From: Schizochytrium sp. CCTCC M209059
Lineage: Eukaryota; Sar; Bigyra; Thraustochytrida; Thraustochytriidae
Direction of reading: 5' to 3'
DNA length: 64,000 nt
Assembly (NCBI GenBank): GCA_000818945.1
Contig: KN805370.1
Span: forward strand, 322,111-386,110
The position numbers were made by a program, and so were the translations under genes. Shown piece after piece: positions 42,225-51,559 of this stretch. How positions within the stretch are numbered: the stretch's first letter is position 1; each line of letters starts with the position of its first letter. Below the pieces are notes generated by a model, which searched no databases, was not told the DNA's origin, and was given only the letters and a program-made list of their open reading frames with translations.

Positions 42225-42262
42225 CCTAGGCCTAGTGCACCATGGTATACACTAGGCCTAGG
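42225..42262. repeat. 38-bp inverted repeat, 13-bp perfect arms
   Basis: Arms CCTAGGCCTAGTG and CACTAGGCCTAGG flank a 12-base centre containing CCATGG. A related imperfect palindrome centred on CAATGG lies just upstream at about 42191-42213. Confidence 0.9.
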
Positions 42263-42474
42263 AGAAGGAGGAGGAGCGTCCGCTCCCCAGCAGGTCCGCC
42301 ATGGCGGTCTCGATCTCGCCGCGGACCTCGGCAGACCCCGAAGCCGGCCGCAGACCTGCGGCGGGCGAGAGACTCCAGCGCTGGGCGGCGCGAAGGACTC
42401 CAGACCTGAGGGGCGCGGAGCGGAGCGGCGTGCGCGCGAGGCCGTCATTCACGGGCGCAGGGGCTATATAACTT

Positions 42475-42481
42475 GCACGCG
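42475..42481 (+). promoter_or_regulatory. TATA-like element of the ABC-F gene
   Basis: TATATAA 106 bases before the third base of the ATG region at 42587; a second candidate, TATAAAAG, lies at 42548-42555. The first leaves room for a leader of about 80 bases. Both sit in a GC-rich promoter. Confidence 0.45.
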
Positions 42482-42586
42482 AACGCGTACGCCGTGGCGA
42501 GCGCGAGGAGGCGGTCGTGGACGAGGACGAGCACGCGCGGGTGAAGATATAAAAGGGGGAAAGCAGAGGTGGAGGAGACCGCGAGG

Positions 42587-45088
42587 ATGACGAGTCAAGC
42601 AAAGGTCGCGGCAGTGGTGGCAAAGGTGAAGAAGTTCAATCCCGAGGTTGACGAGGGCGCGCTCGCATACTTTGAGGAAGTGGTCGCGTCCGGAGACGCT
42701 GCGCCCGAAGATCTTCGCGACATGATTGAGGGCCTTGTAGACCGCGAGCTGAGCAACGAGGAATTTGAAAGTCTTTATACTGAGATGGCTGACATAGCTG
42801 ACAATGACGATGATGACGATGGAAGCTCCCTCGAAGGACCGAAGGCCCTCACCGAGGAGCAGCTGAGCAAGATCCAGTCCCTCAACGACGCCGCAACCGA
42901 GACTGCCACCGAAGCCGACAACGACAGCAACACTGAAGGCAAGAAAAATACGGACCAGAAGAAAAGCAGGAAGAAAAAGGGGGAGAAGAAGAAGAAGTCG
43001 GGCAAGACGCTCGCGCAGCGTAATGCCGAAGAGCGTGCCCGAGAAACGGCGGCGCGTGCTGAAGAGCTCAAAGCCAAAGATGGCGAGTTCCAGACGAAGC
43101 GTTTCGAGCGCTTTCACAAAACGTGGATGGGCTGGGATCACTGGAAGGTCCATGATCATGCCATGGCGGCAGCTGTGGAAGAGCTCGAGGACGACGATTA
43201 CAGCTCAGCGTGGCTCGAGTGCCTACGGCTAGGAATTCCTTGGGGTGGCCGCGGAGCTGGTGGGCGTGGTGTCATGCGCATGACTGGACAGTTGCGCGAC
43301 GTGCATCTGCCTAACGTGACAATGGCACGAGGGAAAACCCAGCTCCTCTACAACGCTACGCTTAAGCTCGTCTACGGTCGAAGGTATGCTCTTGCTGGTG
43401 CCAATGGGTGCGGTAAGACTACCCTTTTTCGCCGCATCGCGACAGGTGCGCTCCCTGGCTTCCCACCGTACCTACGTGTCCAATATGTTGAGCAGGAGCT
43501 CAAAGGAACGGACTTGAAACCGCTCGAGTACGTTGTAAAGTACGACTTTGAGCGTACGCGTCTTATGAAGGAGGAGGAAACCTTGCTCGAGGGCATGGAA
43601 GACGAATCGCGGCCTGCTGAAGAAGTCATCAAGACGCAGGAGCGCTTACAAGAAGTCTATGAGCGACTCGAGGCCATTAGTGCATGGGACGCGGAGGCGC
43701 GGGCCGAGAACGCCCTTCGCGAGCTTGGCTTCACGGACGCGCTACTCAACAAGACCACCAATGAGCTTTCGGGCGGCTGGCGCATGCGGGTTGCGCTCTG
43801 TGGAACCTTGTTCATGAAGCCTGACATTCTCTTGCTCGACGAGCCGACAAATCACCTCGACGCGCTCGGCGTGGAGTGGCTGCGAACGTATTTGAATGAC
43901 ACGTCCAAGTTTGAAGGCACCTTACTTTTTGTGTCACATGATCGTGCATTCATGAACGCTGTCGCCGACGAACTCATTGTGCTGCGAAACAAGCAGTTTG
44001 CATACTTTAACGGCACGTACAGCGAATATCGCGAGATGCTTGACCAAAAGCGAGCGATGCAGTCCACAAAGCTACAAGCGCAGCAAAAAAAGAAGGACCA
44101 TTTGCAGGATTATATCGCCTCGCAGCAACGCGCGGCACGTGACCGGAAAAGCAAGGGCGGCGACGTAAAGAAGCAAAAGCAGATTGCATCCAAGAAGAAG
44201 CAGATTGAAAAGATTGATCGAATGGGTCTCGGTCGCGAAGATGGCAAAAAGTGGAAGCAGTCATACGACTGCGAAGGCCTTCCCTCGGCTCTCGATGTGG
44301 ACGAGCGACCTCTGAACTTCAACTTTCCTCCAAGCAATGCGGGTCCTGGAAAGGCAGACGAGATTCTCGTCCAATTCGATGGCGTCACGTACGGCTGGCC
44401 TGGGCAACCTGATCTGGTGCAGAATTTCACGGCACAGGTACCTGCGACAGCGCGCATTGGAATTCTGGGACAAAATGGAGTCGGCAAGAGTTCTCTCGTC
44501 AAGCTCCTTCTTCAGCAAGCCGGCTCCGTGGAACTTCGAACGGGGCCCGCGTCTGTTTCGCTTGGTGTCGACGCCGACAAAATCAGCATTTTTGAGCAGA
44601 ACATGATCAACGCACTGCCGGAAGCCGAAGACCTCACGCCTGCCGACCTGATTCTCTCGCTACCGCGCGGCCCGCTCACGGTGGACTGCCAGACCTTTGA
44701 GCAAGCTCGCGTCTACCTTGGTGGATTCGGACTTACGGGCGATCTCGCGACGCAACCAATTCGGACGCTTTCGGGTGGACAAAAAAGCAGACTCTGCATT
44801 GCTCGCGAGGCGTATCAGCGAAATCGACTCTGGGTCATGGACGAGATCGAGTCTCACCTCGATATTTCCTCGATCGAGCGTCTTCAAGAAGGCATCGCAA
44901 AGTACGACGGGGCCATCATCATCGTTTCGCACGACCGGGCTTTTCTTGCTGAAAGCTGCAAAACACTCTGGGTCTTTGACAGCAAGACCAAATCAATTCA
45001 AGTGAAGCATACTCCGGAATCTGCAGATGTGCTCAGCGCTTACGATGCGTTTCTCGAGCGGAACATGCCTCGAGCTCGAGCTAGCTAA
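42587..45088 (+). CDS. ABC-F family ATPase (GCN20/ABCF3-like)
   Basis: 833 residues from the ATG at 42587 (the frame opens at an upstream GTG). ABC-F proteins are soluble twin-ATPase proteins acting on ribosomes and translation control, with no membrane domain. The N-terminal about 190 residues are helical and charged, with acidic and Lys-rich tracts, as in GCN20/ABCF1 N-domains. First ATPase: Walker A GANGCGKTT (about 271-279), signature LSGGWRMR, Walker B LLLDEPTNHLD (Asp418-Glu419), switch VSHDRAF. The interdomain linker is the expected Lys/Gln-rich coil. Second ATPase: Walker A GQNGVGKSS (about 628), signature LSGGQKSR, switch VSHDRAF. Its Walker B reads VMDEIESHLD (Asp752-Glu753), so the family DEPTNHLD is altered to DEIESHLD with the catalytic Glu kept. 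The subfamily (ABCF1, 2 or 3) is not certain. Confidence 0.93.
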   Translation: MTSQAKVAAVVAKVKKFNPEVDEGALAYFEEVVASGDAAPEDLRDMIEGLVDRELSNEEFESLYTEMADIADNDDDDDGSSLEGPKALTEEQLSKIQSLNDAATETATEADNDSNTEGKKNTDQKKSRKKKGEKKKKSGKTLAQRNAEERARETAARAEELKAKDGEFQTKRFERFHKTWMGWDHWKVHDHAMAAAVEELEDDDYSSAWLECLRLGIPWGGRGAGGRGVMRMTGQLRDVHLPNVTMARGKTQLLYNATLKLVYGRRYALAGANGCGKTTLFRRIATGALPGFPPYLRVQYVEQELKGTDLKPLEYVVKYDFERTRLMKEEETLLEGMEDESRPAEEVIKTQERLQEVYERLEAISAWDAEARAENALRELGFTDALLNKTTNELSGGWRMRVALCGTLFMKPDILLLDEPTNHLDALGVEWLRTYLNDTSKFEGTLLFVSHDRAFMNAVADELIVLRNKQFAYFNGTYSEYREMLDQKRAMQSTKLQAQQKKKDHLQDYIASQQRAARDRKSKGGDVKKQKQIASKKKQIEKIDRMGLGREDGKKWKQSYDCEGLPSALDVDERPLNFNFPPSNAGPGKADEILVQFDGVTYGWPGQPDLVQNFTAQVPATARIGILGQNGVGKSSLVKLLLQQAGSVELRTGPASVSLGVDADKISIFEQNMINALPEAEDLTPADLILSLPRGPLTVDCQTFEQARVYLGGFGLTGDLATQPIRTLSGGQKSRLCIAREAYQRNRLWVMDEIESHLDISSIERLQEGIAKYDGAIIIVSHDRAFLAESCKTLWVFDSKTKSIQVKHTPESADVLSAYDAFLERNMPRARAS

Positions 45089-45126
45089 GCTCTTTATTTT
45101 ACAAAATTCATTTCAGACACATTTTT

Positions 45127-47550
45127 TTAACCCATACGACGTACTAATGTGGCCACGAGCTCTGCAGTCCATAGCATCGCTGTTTGGCTCTCCGTACTCA
45201 CGATCATTGATCGAATGCTCATCGAGCTTGCCCTCGCGTTAGTAGGAGAAGCGGTTGGTGCAGCGCTGCTCGGTGGTGCCGTAGGACTTGGTTCGATCGT
45301 GCTTGTCGTCGGGTTTGGCGTAGCCTGTTCTGTTGTGCTCCCGATTGGGCTCGACGTTGGGCGATTTGTTGGACTTTCCGTCGGATACGAAGAGGGACTT
45401 GATGTTGTCGGGATTCTGGTGGGACTCGACGTTGGATACGAGGTTGGCTCTGCTGTCGTTGGAATTCGGGTTGGACTTGCCGTTGGATATGATGTAGGCG
45501 CCGATGTTGTCGGAACCATCGTAGGAGTCGCCGTCGGATAAGAGGTCGGATAAGACGTTGGTGTCCCTGTCGGCGGACTTCTGGTCGGGCTTGCCGTCGG
45601 GTAAGATGTCGGATACGATGTCGTTGGAAACATCGTCGGAGTCGCTGTTGGATACGGGGTTGGACGTTCCGTTGGACTTTCAGTCGGATACGAGGTGGGC
45701 TTTGAGGTAGTTGGCATCCTGGTTGGACTTTCTGTCGGGTACGAGGTAGGTTTCGATGTTGTCGGAAAAGTTGTTGGAGTCGCCGTCGGATACGATGTCG
45801 GATACGATGACGGATACGATGTTGGATAAGATGTCGGATAAGATGTTGGTGTCCCTGTCGGCGGAGTTCTGGTCGGGCTTGCCGTCGGGTAAGATGTCGG
45901 ATACGATGTCGTTGGAAACATCGTCGGAGTCGCTGTTGGATACGGGGTAGGACGTTCCGTTGGACTTTCAGTCGGATACGAGGTGGGCTTTGAGGTAGTT
46001 GGCATCCTGGTTGGACTTTCTGTCGGGTACGAGGTAGGTTTCGATGTTGTCGGAAAAGTTGTTGGAGTCGCCGTCGGATAAGATGTCGGATACGATGTCG
46101 GATACGATGTTGGATAAGATGTCGGATAAGATGTTGGTGTCCCTGTCGGCGGAGTTCTGGTCGGGCTTGCCGTCGGGTAAGATGTCGGATACGATGTCGT
46201 TGGAAACATCGTCGGAGTCGCTGTTGGATACGGGGTTGGACGTTCCGTAGATGTCGGATACGATGTCGGATACGATGTTGGATAAGATGTCGGATAAGAT
46301 GTTGGTTTTCCTGTTGGCGGAGTTCTGGTTGGGCTTGACGTCGGATAAGATGTTGGATAAGATGTCGTTGGAACCATCGTCGGAGTCGCTGTTGGATACG
46401 GGGTAGGACGTTCCGTTGGACTTGCAGTAGGATATGCTGTGGGTCTTGAGGTTGTTGGCAATTTGGTTGGGCTCGCGGTTGGGTACGATGTTGGCTTTGA
46501 CGTCGGCGCAACAACGGGGCTTGTCGGAGTAATATTGGTGGACGATCCACACACGAAGGGATCTTCCGCAGTTCTGACTCCATTGGGCGTGCATGATTTC
46601 CAGTCTGTTGCACAAAGACCATCATGCGCCTTCGAACCCTTGCAAAACTTTGACAACATGCCAGCGGCCTGTTTCTTGCAGACGGACTTATCATTCTTGT
46701 ACTCGACATTGAGGACAATTTTATTCTTCTTGAGAAAAGGGGAGACTCCATCGCACTCGTCGTATTGATGACATTGTTCATTGATTGCAAAATCAAAGTG
46801 ACTTACGAGGTCTGGAATCATGGTCAAGGCATTTTTCAATCCAATTGCCATGCCCAAGGAATGCGCCTCTGCTGCGAGCCATCGATTGTACTTGAGTTGT
46901 GCCTTGTAGGCCTTTTTTAGCTTTTTGATTCCTTTGCACTGAGACCAACACTGCTTATTCGTAAAGCAGTCGAGATTATCAGGCTCAATGGCGCGGCAAC
47001 CTGCCGCAGCGGCACGCTGAATTCTAGGGCGTATTAGGGCTTGAAGTTTGTTGAGGCGTCCAATGTCGAGCCATGCTTCATCCCAATACTCGAGATCGCC
47101 GACGGTGACGGAGACCCATTTATCGAGATTTGCCTGGACGTCTTCGCGCCAACCCTCGAGCGAGCCTGCGCTGAAAGAGCAGATGACGAGACGACCTTGG
47201 TCCCGATACGTTTCTAGAGATTCCTGGTCGTCAAGGTCGACGAGAACAATGCTGGTGTCGTCGTCCACCTCATCATAGCCGCCGTCCTCAAAGCCCCAGG
47301 CTAGATTTGCCCATTTGGCGTCAGCAAAGGCGTCCATTGGCAAGGTCTGCCATTTTCCACATGCGGCTTGTGCTTGACGCGCTAGCAAAAATGGTCCAAG
47401 CAAGAGAACGAGTCCGTACAGACGTCGAAATCTAGGCAAGGCCGGTCGCAACGCCCGAGCCTCAATCTCGCCGAGCGTCGCAGCGCCACGACGCTCCCTC
47501 TTACGTTTCCGACTTGAGCTCGACTCATGGCGCAATTCGCCATCTCGCAT
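45127..47550 (-). CDS. GH114-like secreted or anchored glycosidase with Thr/Pro repeat stalk
   Basis: 807 residues from the ATG at 47550; the frame is open further but begins at TTG. A basic N-terminus precedes a hydrophobic signal-anchor-like segment (about residues 43-62, YGLVLLLGPFLL). The following about 260 residues match the GH114 (endo-alpha-1,4-polygalactosaminidase type) TIM-barrel pattern: WANLAWGFEDGG, VICSFSAGSLEGWRED, AWLDIGRL, AIEPDNLDCF, AIGLKNAL, AINEQCHQYDECD, VLNVEYK. The acidic residues in PDNLDC and NEQC are retained, so it could be active. The C-terminal half is a Thr/Pro/Ser/Tyr repeat (SYPT, TATPT, TTSKPT), probably a heavily O-glycosylated stalk, built of 288-base higher-order repeats. 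No clear C-terminal membrane helix or GPI signal was found. The next gene upstream carries the same domain. Substrate inferred from the family only. Confidence 0.82.
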   Translation of the reverse strand: MRDGELRHESSSSRKRKRERRGAATLGEIEARALRPALPRFRRLYGLVLLLGPFLLARQAQAACGKWQTLPMDAFADAKWANLAWGFEDGGYDEVDDDTSIVLVDLDDQESLETYRDQGRLVICSFSAGSLEGWREDVQANLDKWVSVTVGDLEYWDEAWLDIGRLNKLQALIRPRIQRAAAAGCRAIEPDNLDCFTNKQCWSQCKGIKKLKKAYKAQLKYNRWLAAEAHSLGMAIGLKNALTMIPDLVSHFDFAINEQCHQYDECDGVSPFLKKNKIVLNVEYKNDKSVCKKQAAGMLSKFCKGSKAHDGLCATDWKSCTPNGVRTAEDPFVCGSSTNITPTSPVVAPTSKPTSYPTASPTKLPTTSRPTAYPTASPTERPTPYPTATPTMVPTTSYPTSYPTSSPTRTPPTGKPTSYPTSYPTSYPTSYPTSTERPTPYPTATPTMFPTTSYPTSYPTASPTRTPPTGTPTSYPTSYPTSYPTSYPTSYPTATPTTFPTTSKPTSYPTESPTRMPTTSKPTSYPTESPTERPTPYPTATPTMFPTTSYPTSYPTASPTRTPPTGTPTSYPTSYPTSYPSSYPTSYPTATPTTFPTTSKPTSYPTESPTRMPTTSKPTSYPTESPTERPTPYPTATPTMFPTTSYPTSYPTASPTRSPPTGTPTSYPTSYPTATPTMVPTTSAPTSYPTASPTRIPTTAEPTSYPTSSPTRIPTTSSPSSYPTESPTNRPTSSPIGSTTEQATPNPTTSTIEPSPTAPPSSAAPTASPTNARASSMSIRSMIVSTESQTAMLWTAELVATLVRRMG
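45541..46260. repeat. 288-bp higher-order tandem repeat encoding the SYPT stalk
   Basis: The marker GGTGTCCCTGTCGGCGG recurs at 45560, 45848 and 46136, an exact 288-base (96-codon) period with only scattered substitutions. The third copy breaks off early, near 46250. Within it runs a 12-base SYPT-type subrepeat (GGATACGATGTC). Confidence 0.9.
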
Positions 47551-48496
47551 GAGCTCTGAGCCTTCGTCAGCGCCTCCTGAAGCGGAGGCGGCGCCTCGCC
47601 CTGGCAGCAGCCGCGCAGCCCTCGTAGGCTCCCGCCAGACCCCGTCTGCCCGGCCGCCCGCTCGCCCGCCAAGGGTGCTTGCGGCCTCGAGCGCCCTGGC
47701 ATGCCTTTGCCTGTACCGCTCCCGGTCTTGGTCTCGGTCTCGGACTCGGTCACGGTCACAGTCACGGTCACGAACTCCATCACGGTCCTGGCCTCGGTCT
47801 CCGACTCGGTCGTGGCCGCGGGGAGACGGACGGGCCTCCTCCAGCCACCCGCGGCGCAAGCTGGCTCGCCCGCACGTGCAGCCGTCGGATCATGGCGTGC
47901 CTCGGCGCGTGCGCACCTCACAGTTTCCAACAGCGCCGCCTACGCTGATCTCTAGCACCCTTTTATGGACACACCGCGGCTGCCGACCAGCTACCAGAAC
48001 AAGCTGTATAGCTAGCTAGCGACCAGCGAGCGGGCTCCCAGAAGCCCCCAAGATGTGGAGCGCCGCCTGCACTGCGCTCGTACGCCCGCTCGCCCGCTCG
48101 CTCGCTCGCTTGCACGCACGCACGCACGTGGCGCAGGTATACATACATGCGGGTACGCAGGCCCGGCGCCAGGCGCTCGCTCTGCCATGGCTGCTGCTGC
48201 TGCTGCTGCTGCTGCACGTGCCGCGCCGGAGCCTCGCTCGCGGGAAGTGCTTGCTCGCGATGATCGACGCACGCGACGGCGACGGCGACGGCGACGGCGA
48301 CCGACTGACGGCTGAAGAGGCTGGGCTCGTACGGACGGGGCCTGGCGCAGAGGCCGCGCGTGTCCGGCCGCGCGAGGGAGGGAGGGAATTGGGGGGCGAG
48401 AGCGAGCGACTTGTGAGCAAGCAAGGAAAGAGAAAACGTTGGCGCTGCGGATGGATGATGGATAGATAAGAGGTGGTGAGGTTTACTTTCCTAGTT
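47551..48496. other. Intergenic region between the two GH114 genes
   Basis: GC-rich. It holds the non-ATG open extension of the left GH114 frame with CGGTCT/CACGGT-type runs (about 47730-47790), a GCTC/GCACGCAC run (about 48080-48125), a CTG run (about 48190-48212) and a GGCGAC run (about 48277-48300). No gene called. Confidence 0.5.
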
Positions 48497-51400
48497 TTAC
48501 GTCTGCTCCAGCGCGTAGCAGGGCTCGGCCTCCGCGACGGCAGGCTTGGAGGGAGGCGGGCGCCGCGGAGGCGCCGCGGACTTGACGCGGGGCCGCTGCG
48601 TGAAGCTGTGCTCCACCACGAGCTCCCTACGGAAATACGTCCTGTAGATGAAGATCCCAAGGACCGCGAGGAGGAGGAAGACAATGACCATAAGCGCGAT
48701 CGTGGCCGACCGGAATGAGGCATCGACAAGCCCGTCGCTCGAGGGCGAAATGTCGCCCTTGTCTGGCGTCTCCGGGGTCTCTGAAGGCCCGCCCGTGTCG
48801 GGCATCGTCGGAGACGCAGTCGGCGGGGTCAGATCCGAACGGGCCATGAAACAATTATTGTATCTCACGTCTTCCGCGCAGGATGACCCGCTGCCAACGC
48901 AACGCTTGACGTAAATCCCGTCCGACGTCGACGTGGAAGGACAAGCCGGCATCTCCGACGCATCCTCGTAGACCTCGAGGTCGAGGAGCGGCTTCCCAGC
49001 GGCGAGCAAGCTTGAATATGCATCACACGTGCCCGAGGCCTGGCAGTTGAATGAGATTGCAAAGGCAATCTCATCCGCTAAGTCTCCAGCCAGAGATGAC
49101 GCATTGCGCAGCCCGACGGCAAGGCCAAGCTCGTTGCTGCGCGCCACAAGCCATTGCGCAAACTCGAGCTGAAGAGCAGCCACAGCCTCCTCCTCGTCCT
49201 CGGACTGCGCGCGTCGGCTGCGCATCCGGCGGCGTGACGATGAAGCGTCGAGCTTGTCTGCGACAGCGCTCACGCATTCAGTCGAGTCCGCACAGTTCAG
49301 ATCGCCGAGATCCACGGCAATGCATCCGCTCTGCGCAGCAGTCTGCAGGCGACCATTCATGAGCACCTTGAGAGCGCCCAGTTGCGAGAGGTCGAGCCAT
49401 GCATCGCTCGAGCTGGTGGAAAGGACCAGATCCTCGACCACAGAAGCAGCCTCATCGGCCTGGGCCTCGACCTTGCCTGCGGAGAAGGAGCATACCATAC
49501 GGTGGCCGAACGTCACAAGACTGGCGAGCCGATCCGACCGCAGATCCTCAATCACAAAAGAGAGCTCATCCAGGTCCTCCTCCTCGCCACCACCGTATGC
49601 GAGCAATCCCCAATCCGTGTACACGTCGATGAAGCGGGTGCTCTGGTCCGACGTCGACGACGTCGAAGGCGGCACTGAAGGTGCCACTGTAGGTGACGCA
49701 GAGTTGCCGGCGGTGGAATCGAGGGCAAAACAATTGTACCAGGATCCGCCGTCAGCACACAAAGCTTCGCCATCCTCGACAGGTCGGCACATTTTACGCA
49801 TCATGCCCAGACTCTCCGCAGCCGTGCAACCTGTATCAGTCACTCTGTACTCCACATTCAGTACAGCTTTGCCGTTTTCAATAAATGGCGCCAGAAGATC
49901 ACACTCGTCGTATACGGCACACTGCTCATTCACGGCAAAATCATAGCTTGCTTCGAGCTCGTCAATCATACCGAGACCGTTCTTTAGAGCAATGCTGAGA
50001 CCCAGTTCATGGCTAATGCTCGTTTGCCAAAGATTGTACTCGATCTGAGCTGCCTTTGCATCGGCCCCGTCGTCAAGCGAGAGATTCTCCGAGCAATCAG
50101 AATTCGCATAGCAGTCCACATTATCGACTTCGACTGCATCGCAACCCTTTTCAGCTGCGAGACGAAAGCGCGGTTCCATCAATACCTGAAGTTCGTCGAG
50201 CTTGCCAATGTCGAGCCACGCCTCGCCTTCCCAGTCTGACATTTCTCCGGCCACGGCGCTCTCCCAGGCATCGAGGTTCTCATTCACATCCTCGCGCCAA
50301 TCCTCAAGGGTTCCGCCGCTGAAATAACATGCGACAATCTTGCCTTGCGACTTGTACGATTGGATTTGCTCAATTGAAAAGTCAAAGAGATCCACAAGGA
50401 CGAGTTTCGCATTGCCGGTATCGTCCTGACCGCCGTCTTCGAATCCCCAGGCCAAATTGGCCCAGGGCATGTCTATTCCAATGGCAACCGCGCCCATTGT
50501 CGCATTGCTTTTTGTGGGAGCTGGTGTTGGCGCAGAAGTGACCCCAATGTCATCGAAACAGTTCGTCCAGCTCGTTTCGTTCGAACACAAGCCGTCGTCG
50601 CCCTCCATGTGCACGCATGTCTTGCGCAGAATGCCCAGCTCTTGTGCATCCTCGCAACTGGTTGCGGTCGGGCTGTATTCGACATTCAACACAGCCTTCC
50701 CGCTCTTTACAAATGGTGCGAGCACATCGCACTCTTCGTACTCGCCGCATTGCTCGTTCATCGCAAAGTCGTAGCTTGGCTCGAGCTCATTGATCATGCC
50801 GAGACAGTTCTTGAGACCAATGCTAAGACCCAGCTCGTGGCTTATCGAGGTGTGCCAGAGATTGTACTCGAGCTGCGCTGCCATGCGCTTAGTCTTCGAT
50901 TTTCCCTTGAGCGAAGTCTTCTTGAAGCACTCCCCGTTGTCGTAGCAGTCGACATTATCAACCTCGACCGCATCGCAACCCTTGTCTGCAGCGAGCTGAA
51001 AGCGCGGTTCCATCAATACCTGAAGTTCGTCGAGTTTGGTAATGTCGAGCCACGCCTCGCCTTCCCAGTCTGACATTTCTCCGGCCACGGCGCTCTCCCA
51101 GGCATCGAGGTTCTCATTCACATCCTCGCGCCAATCCTCGAGCGTGCCGCCACTAAAGTAGCAAGCGATAATTTTGCCTTGAGACTTTAAAGATTGAATC
51201 GTCTCGGTGCTTGCATCAAAAAGGTCGACGAGGACAAGTTTGGCGCCCTCTGTGTCGTCCTGGCCGCCTTCTTCAAATCCCCACGCGAGGTTGGCCCATG
51301 GCGTATTGGTGCCAATGGACACGCGGTCCTGCGTTTGAGCCAGTGCTCCGCTGGCCGCAAGCGAAGCCGCCATGACAGCTGTGGCCAGGGTTTTTCTGAC

Positions 51401-51559
51401 CGCATGACGGCCCTTGCGTGCGACGATTTTCTCTGCCCTCTTTCGCCCGCGCACAGCCGCTCGGGACCGCGGCCCTGCGGACGTGCACCGGCTCGACGAC
51501 GCCGTGCCTGACGAAGATGGCCCAGGCGAAGAAGAAGCGTCCGCCATCCGGCGAGTCAT
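48497..51559 (-). CDS. Membrane-anchored protein with three tandem GH114-like domains
   Basis: 1,020 residues from the ATG at 51559 (the longer frame starts at GTG). A Ser/Arg-rich start leads to a signal-like segment (TAVMAASLAASGALAQ). Domains 1 (about 51310-50560) and 2 (about 50490-49720) are near-copies: TPWANLAWGFE or MPWANLAWGFE, ACYFSGGTLEDWRED, EAWLDI, AVEVDNVDCY, GLSIGLKN or GLSIALKN, MNEQCGEYEECD or VNEQCAVYDECD. Domain 3 (about 49650-48850) keeps the fold outline (MVCSFSAGKVE, AWLDLSQLGALKVLM, LGLAVGLRN) but loses the WRED motif, the DN of VDN and the NEQC glutamate. A Ser/Thr/Pro linker separates domains 2 and 3. A single transmembrane helix (about 48715-48650, IALMVIVFLLLAVLGIFIY) and a Pro/Arg-rich cytoplasmic tail end the protein. 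It is likely a surface enzyme or sugar-binding protein facing outward; activity not proven. Confidence 0.85.
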   Translation of the reverse strand: MTRRMADASSSPGPSSSGTASSSRCTSAGPRSRAAVRGRKRAEKIVARKGRHAVRKTLATAVMAASLAASGALAQTQDRVSIGTNTPWANLAWGFEEGGQDDTEGAKLVLVDLFDASTETIQSLKSQGKIIACYFSGGTLEDWREDVNENLDAWESAVAGEMSDWEGEAWLDITKLDELQVLMEPRFQLAADKGCDAVEVDNVDCYDNGECFKKTSLKGKSKTKRMAAQLEYNLWHTSISHELGLSIGLKNCLGMINELEPSYDFAMNEQCGEYEECDVLAPFVKSGKAVLNVEYSPTATSCEDAQELGILRKTCVHMEGDDGLCSNETSWTNCFDDIGVTSAPTPAPTKSNATMGAVAIGIDMPWANLAWGFEDGGQDDTGNAKLVLVDLFDFSIEQIQSYKSQGKIVACYFSGGTLEDWREDVNENLDAWESAVAGEMSDWEGEAWLDIGKLDELQVLMEPRFRLAAEKGCDAVEVDNVDCYANSDCSENLSLDDGADAKAAQIEYNLWQTSISHELGLSIALKNGLGMIDELEASYDFAVNEQCAVYDECDLLAPFIENGKAVLNVEYRVTDTGCTAAESLGMMRKMCRPVEDGEALCADGGSWYNCFALDSTAGNSASPTVAPSVPPSTSSTSDQSTRFIDVYTDWGLLAYGGGEEEDLDELSFVIEDLRSDRLASLVTFGHRMVCSFSAGKVEAQADEAASVVEDLVLSTSSSDAWLDLSQLGALKVLMNGRLQTAAQSGCIAVDLGDLNCADSTECVSAVADKLDASSSRRRMRSRRAQSEDEEEAVAALQLEFAQWLVARSNELGLAVGLRNASSLAGDLADEIAFAISFNCQASGTCDAYSSLLAAGKPLLDLEVYEDASEMPACPSTSTSDGIYVKRCVGSGSSCAEDVRYNNCFMARSDLTPPTASPTMPDTGGPSETPETPDKGDISPSSDGLVDASFRSATIALMVIVFLLLAVLGIFIYRTYFRRELVVEHSFTQRPRVKSAAPPRRPPPSKPAVAEAEPCYALEQT

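Larger units (their letters stand above)
40944..42586. other. Divergent intergenic region of GnT-I and the ABC-F gene
   Basis: About 1.6 kb. The first part is ordinary mixed sequence with no gene. About 41690-42190 is pyrimidine- and CCG-rich with a (GATGCC)n run near 42070-42110, giving spurious Met-Pro frames. Then come two related palindromic elements and a GC-rich proximal promoter with TATA-like sites. No conserved protein was found in any frame. Confidence 0.5.

Noticed and set aside
42225..42262. Palindrome as a transposon terminal repeat
   Set aside because: No second distant copy, transposase or target duplication in the window.
45219..46796. 525-residue Arg/Gln/His-rich frame and other long frames over the GH114 stalk
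   Set aside because: Shadow frames: the 12- and 288-base repeats lack stops in several frames. Only the frame continuous with the GH114 domain makes sense.
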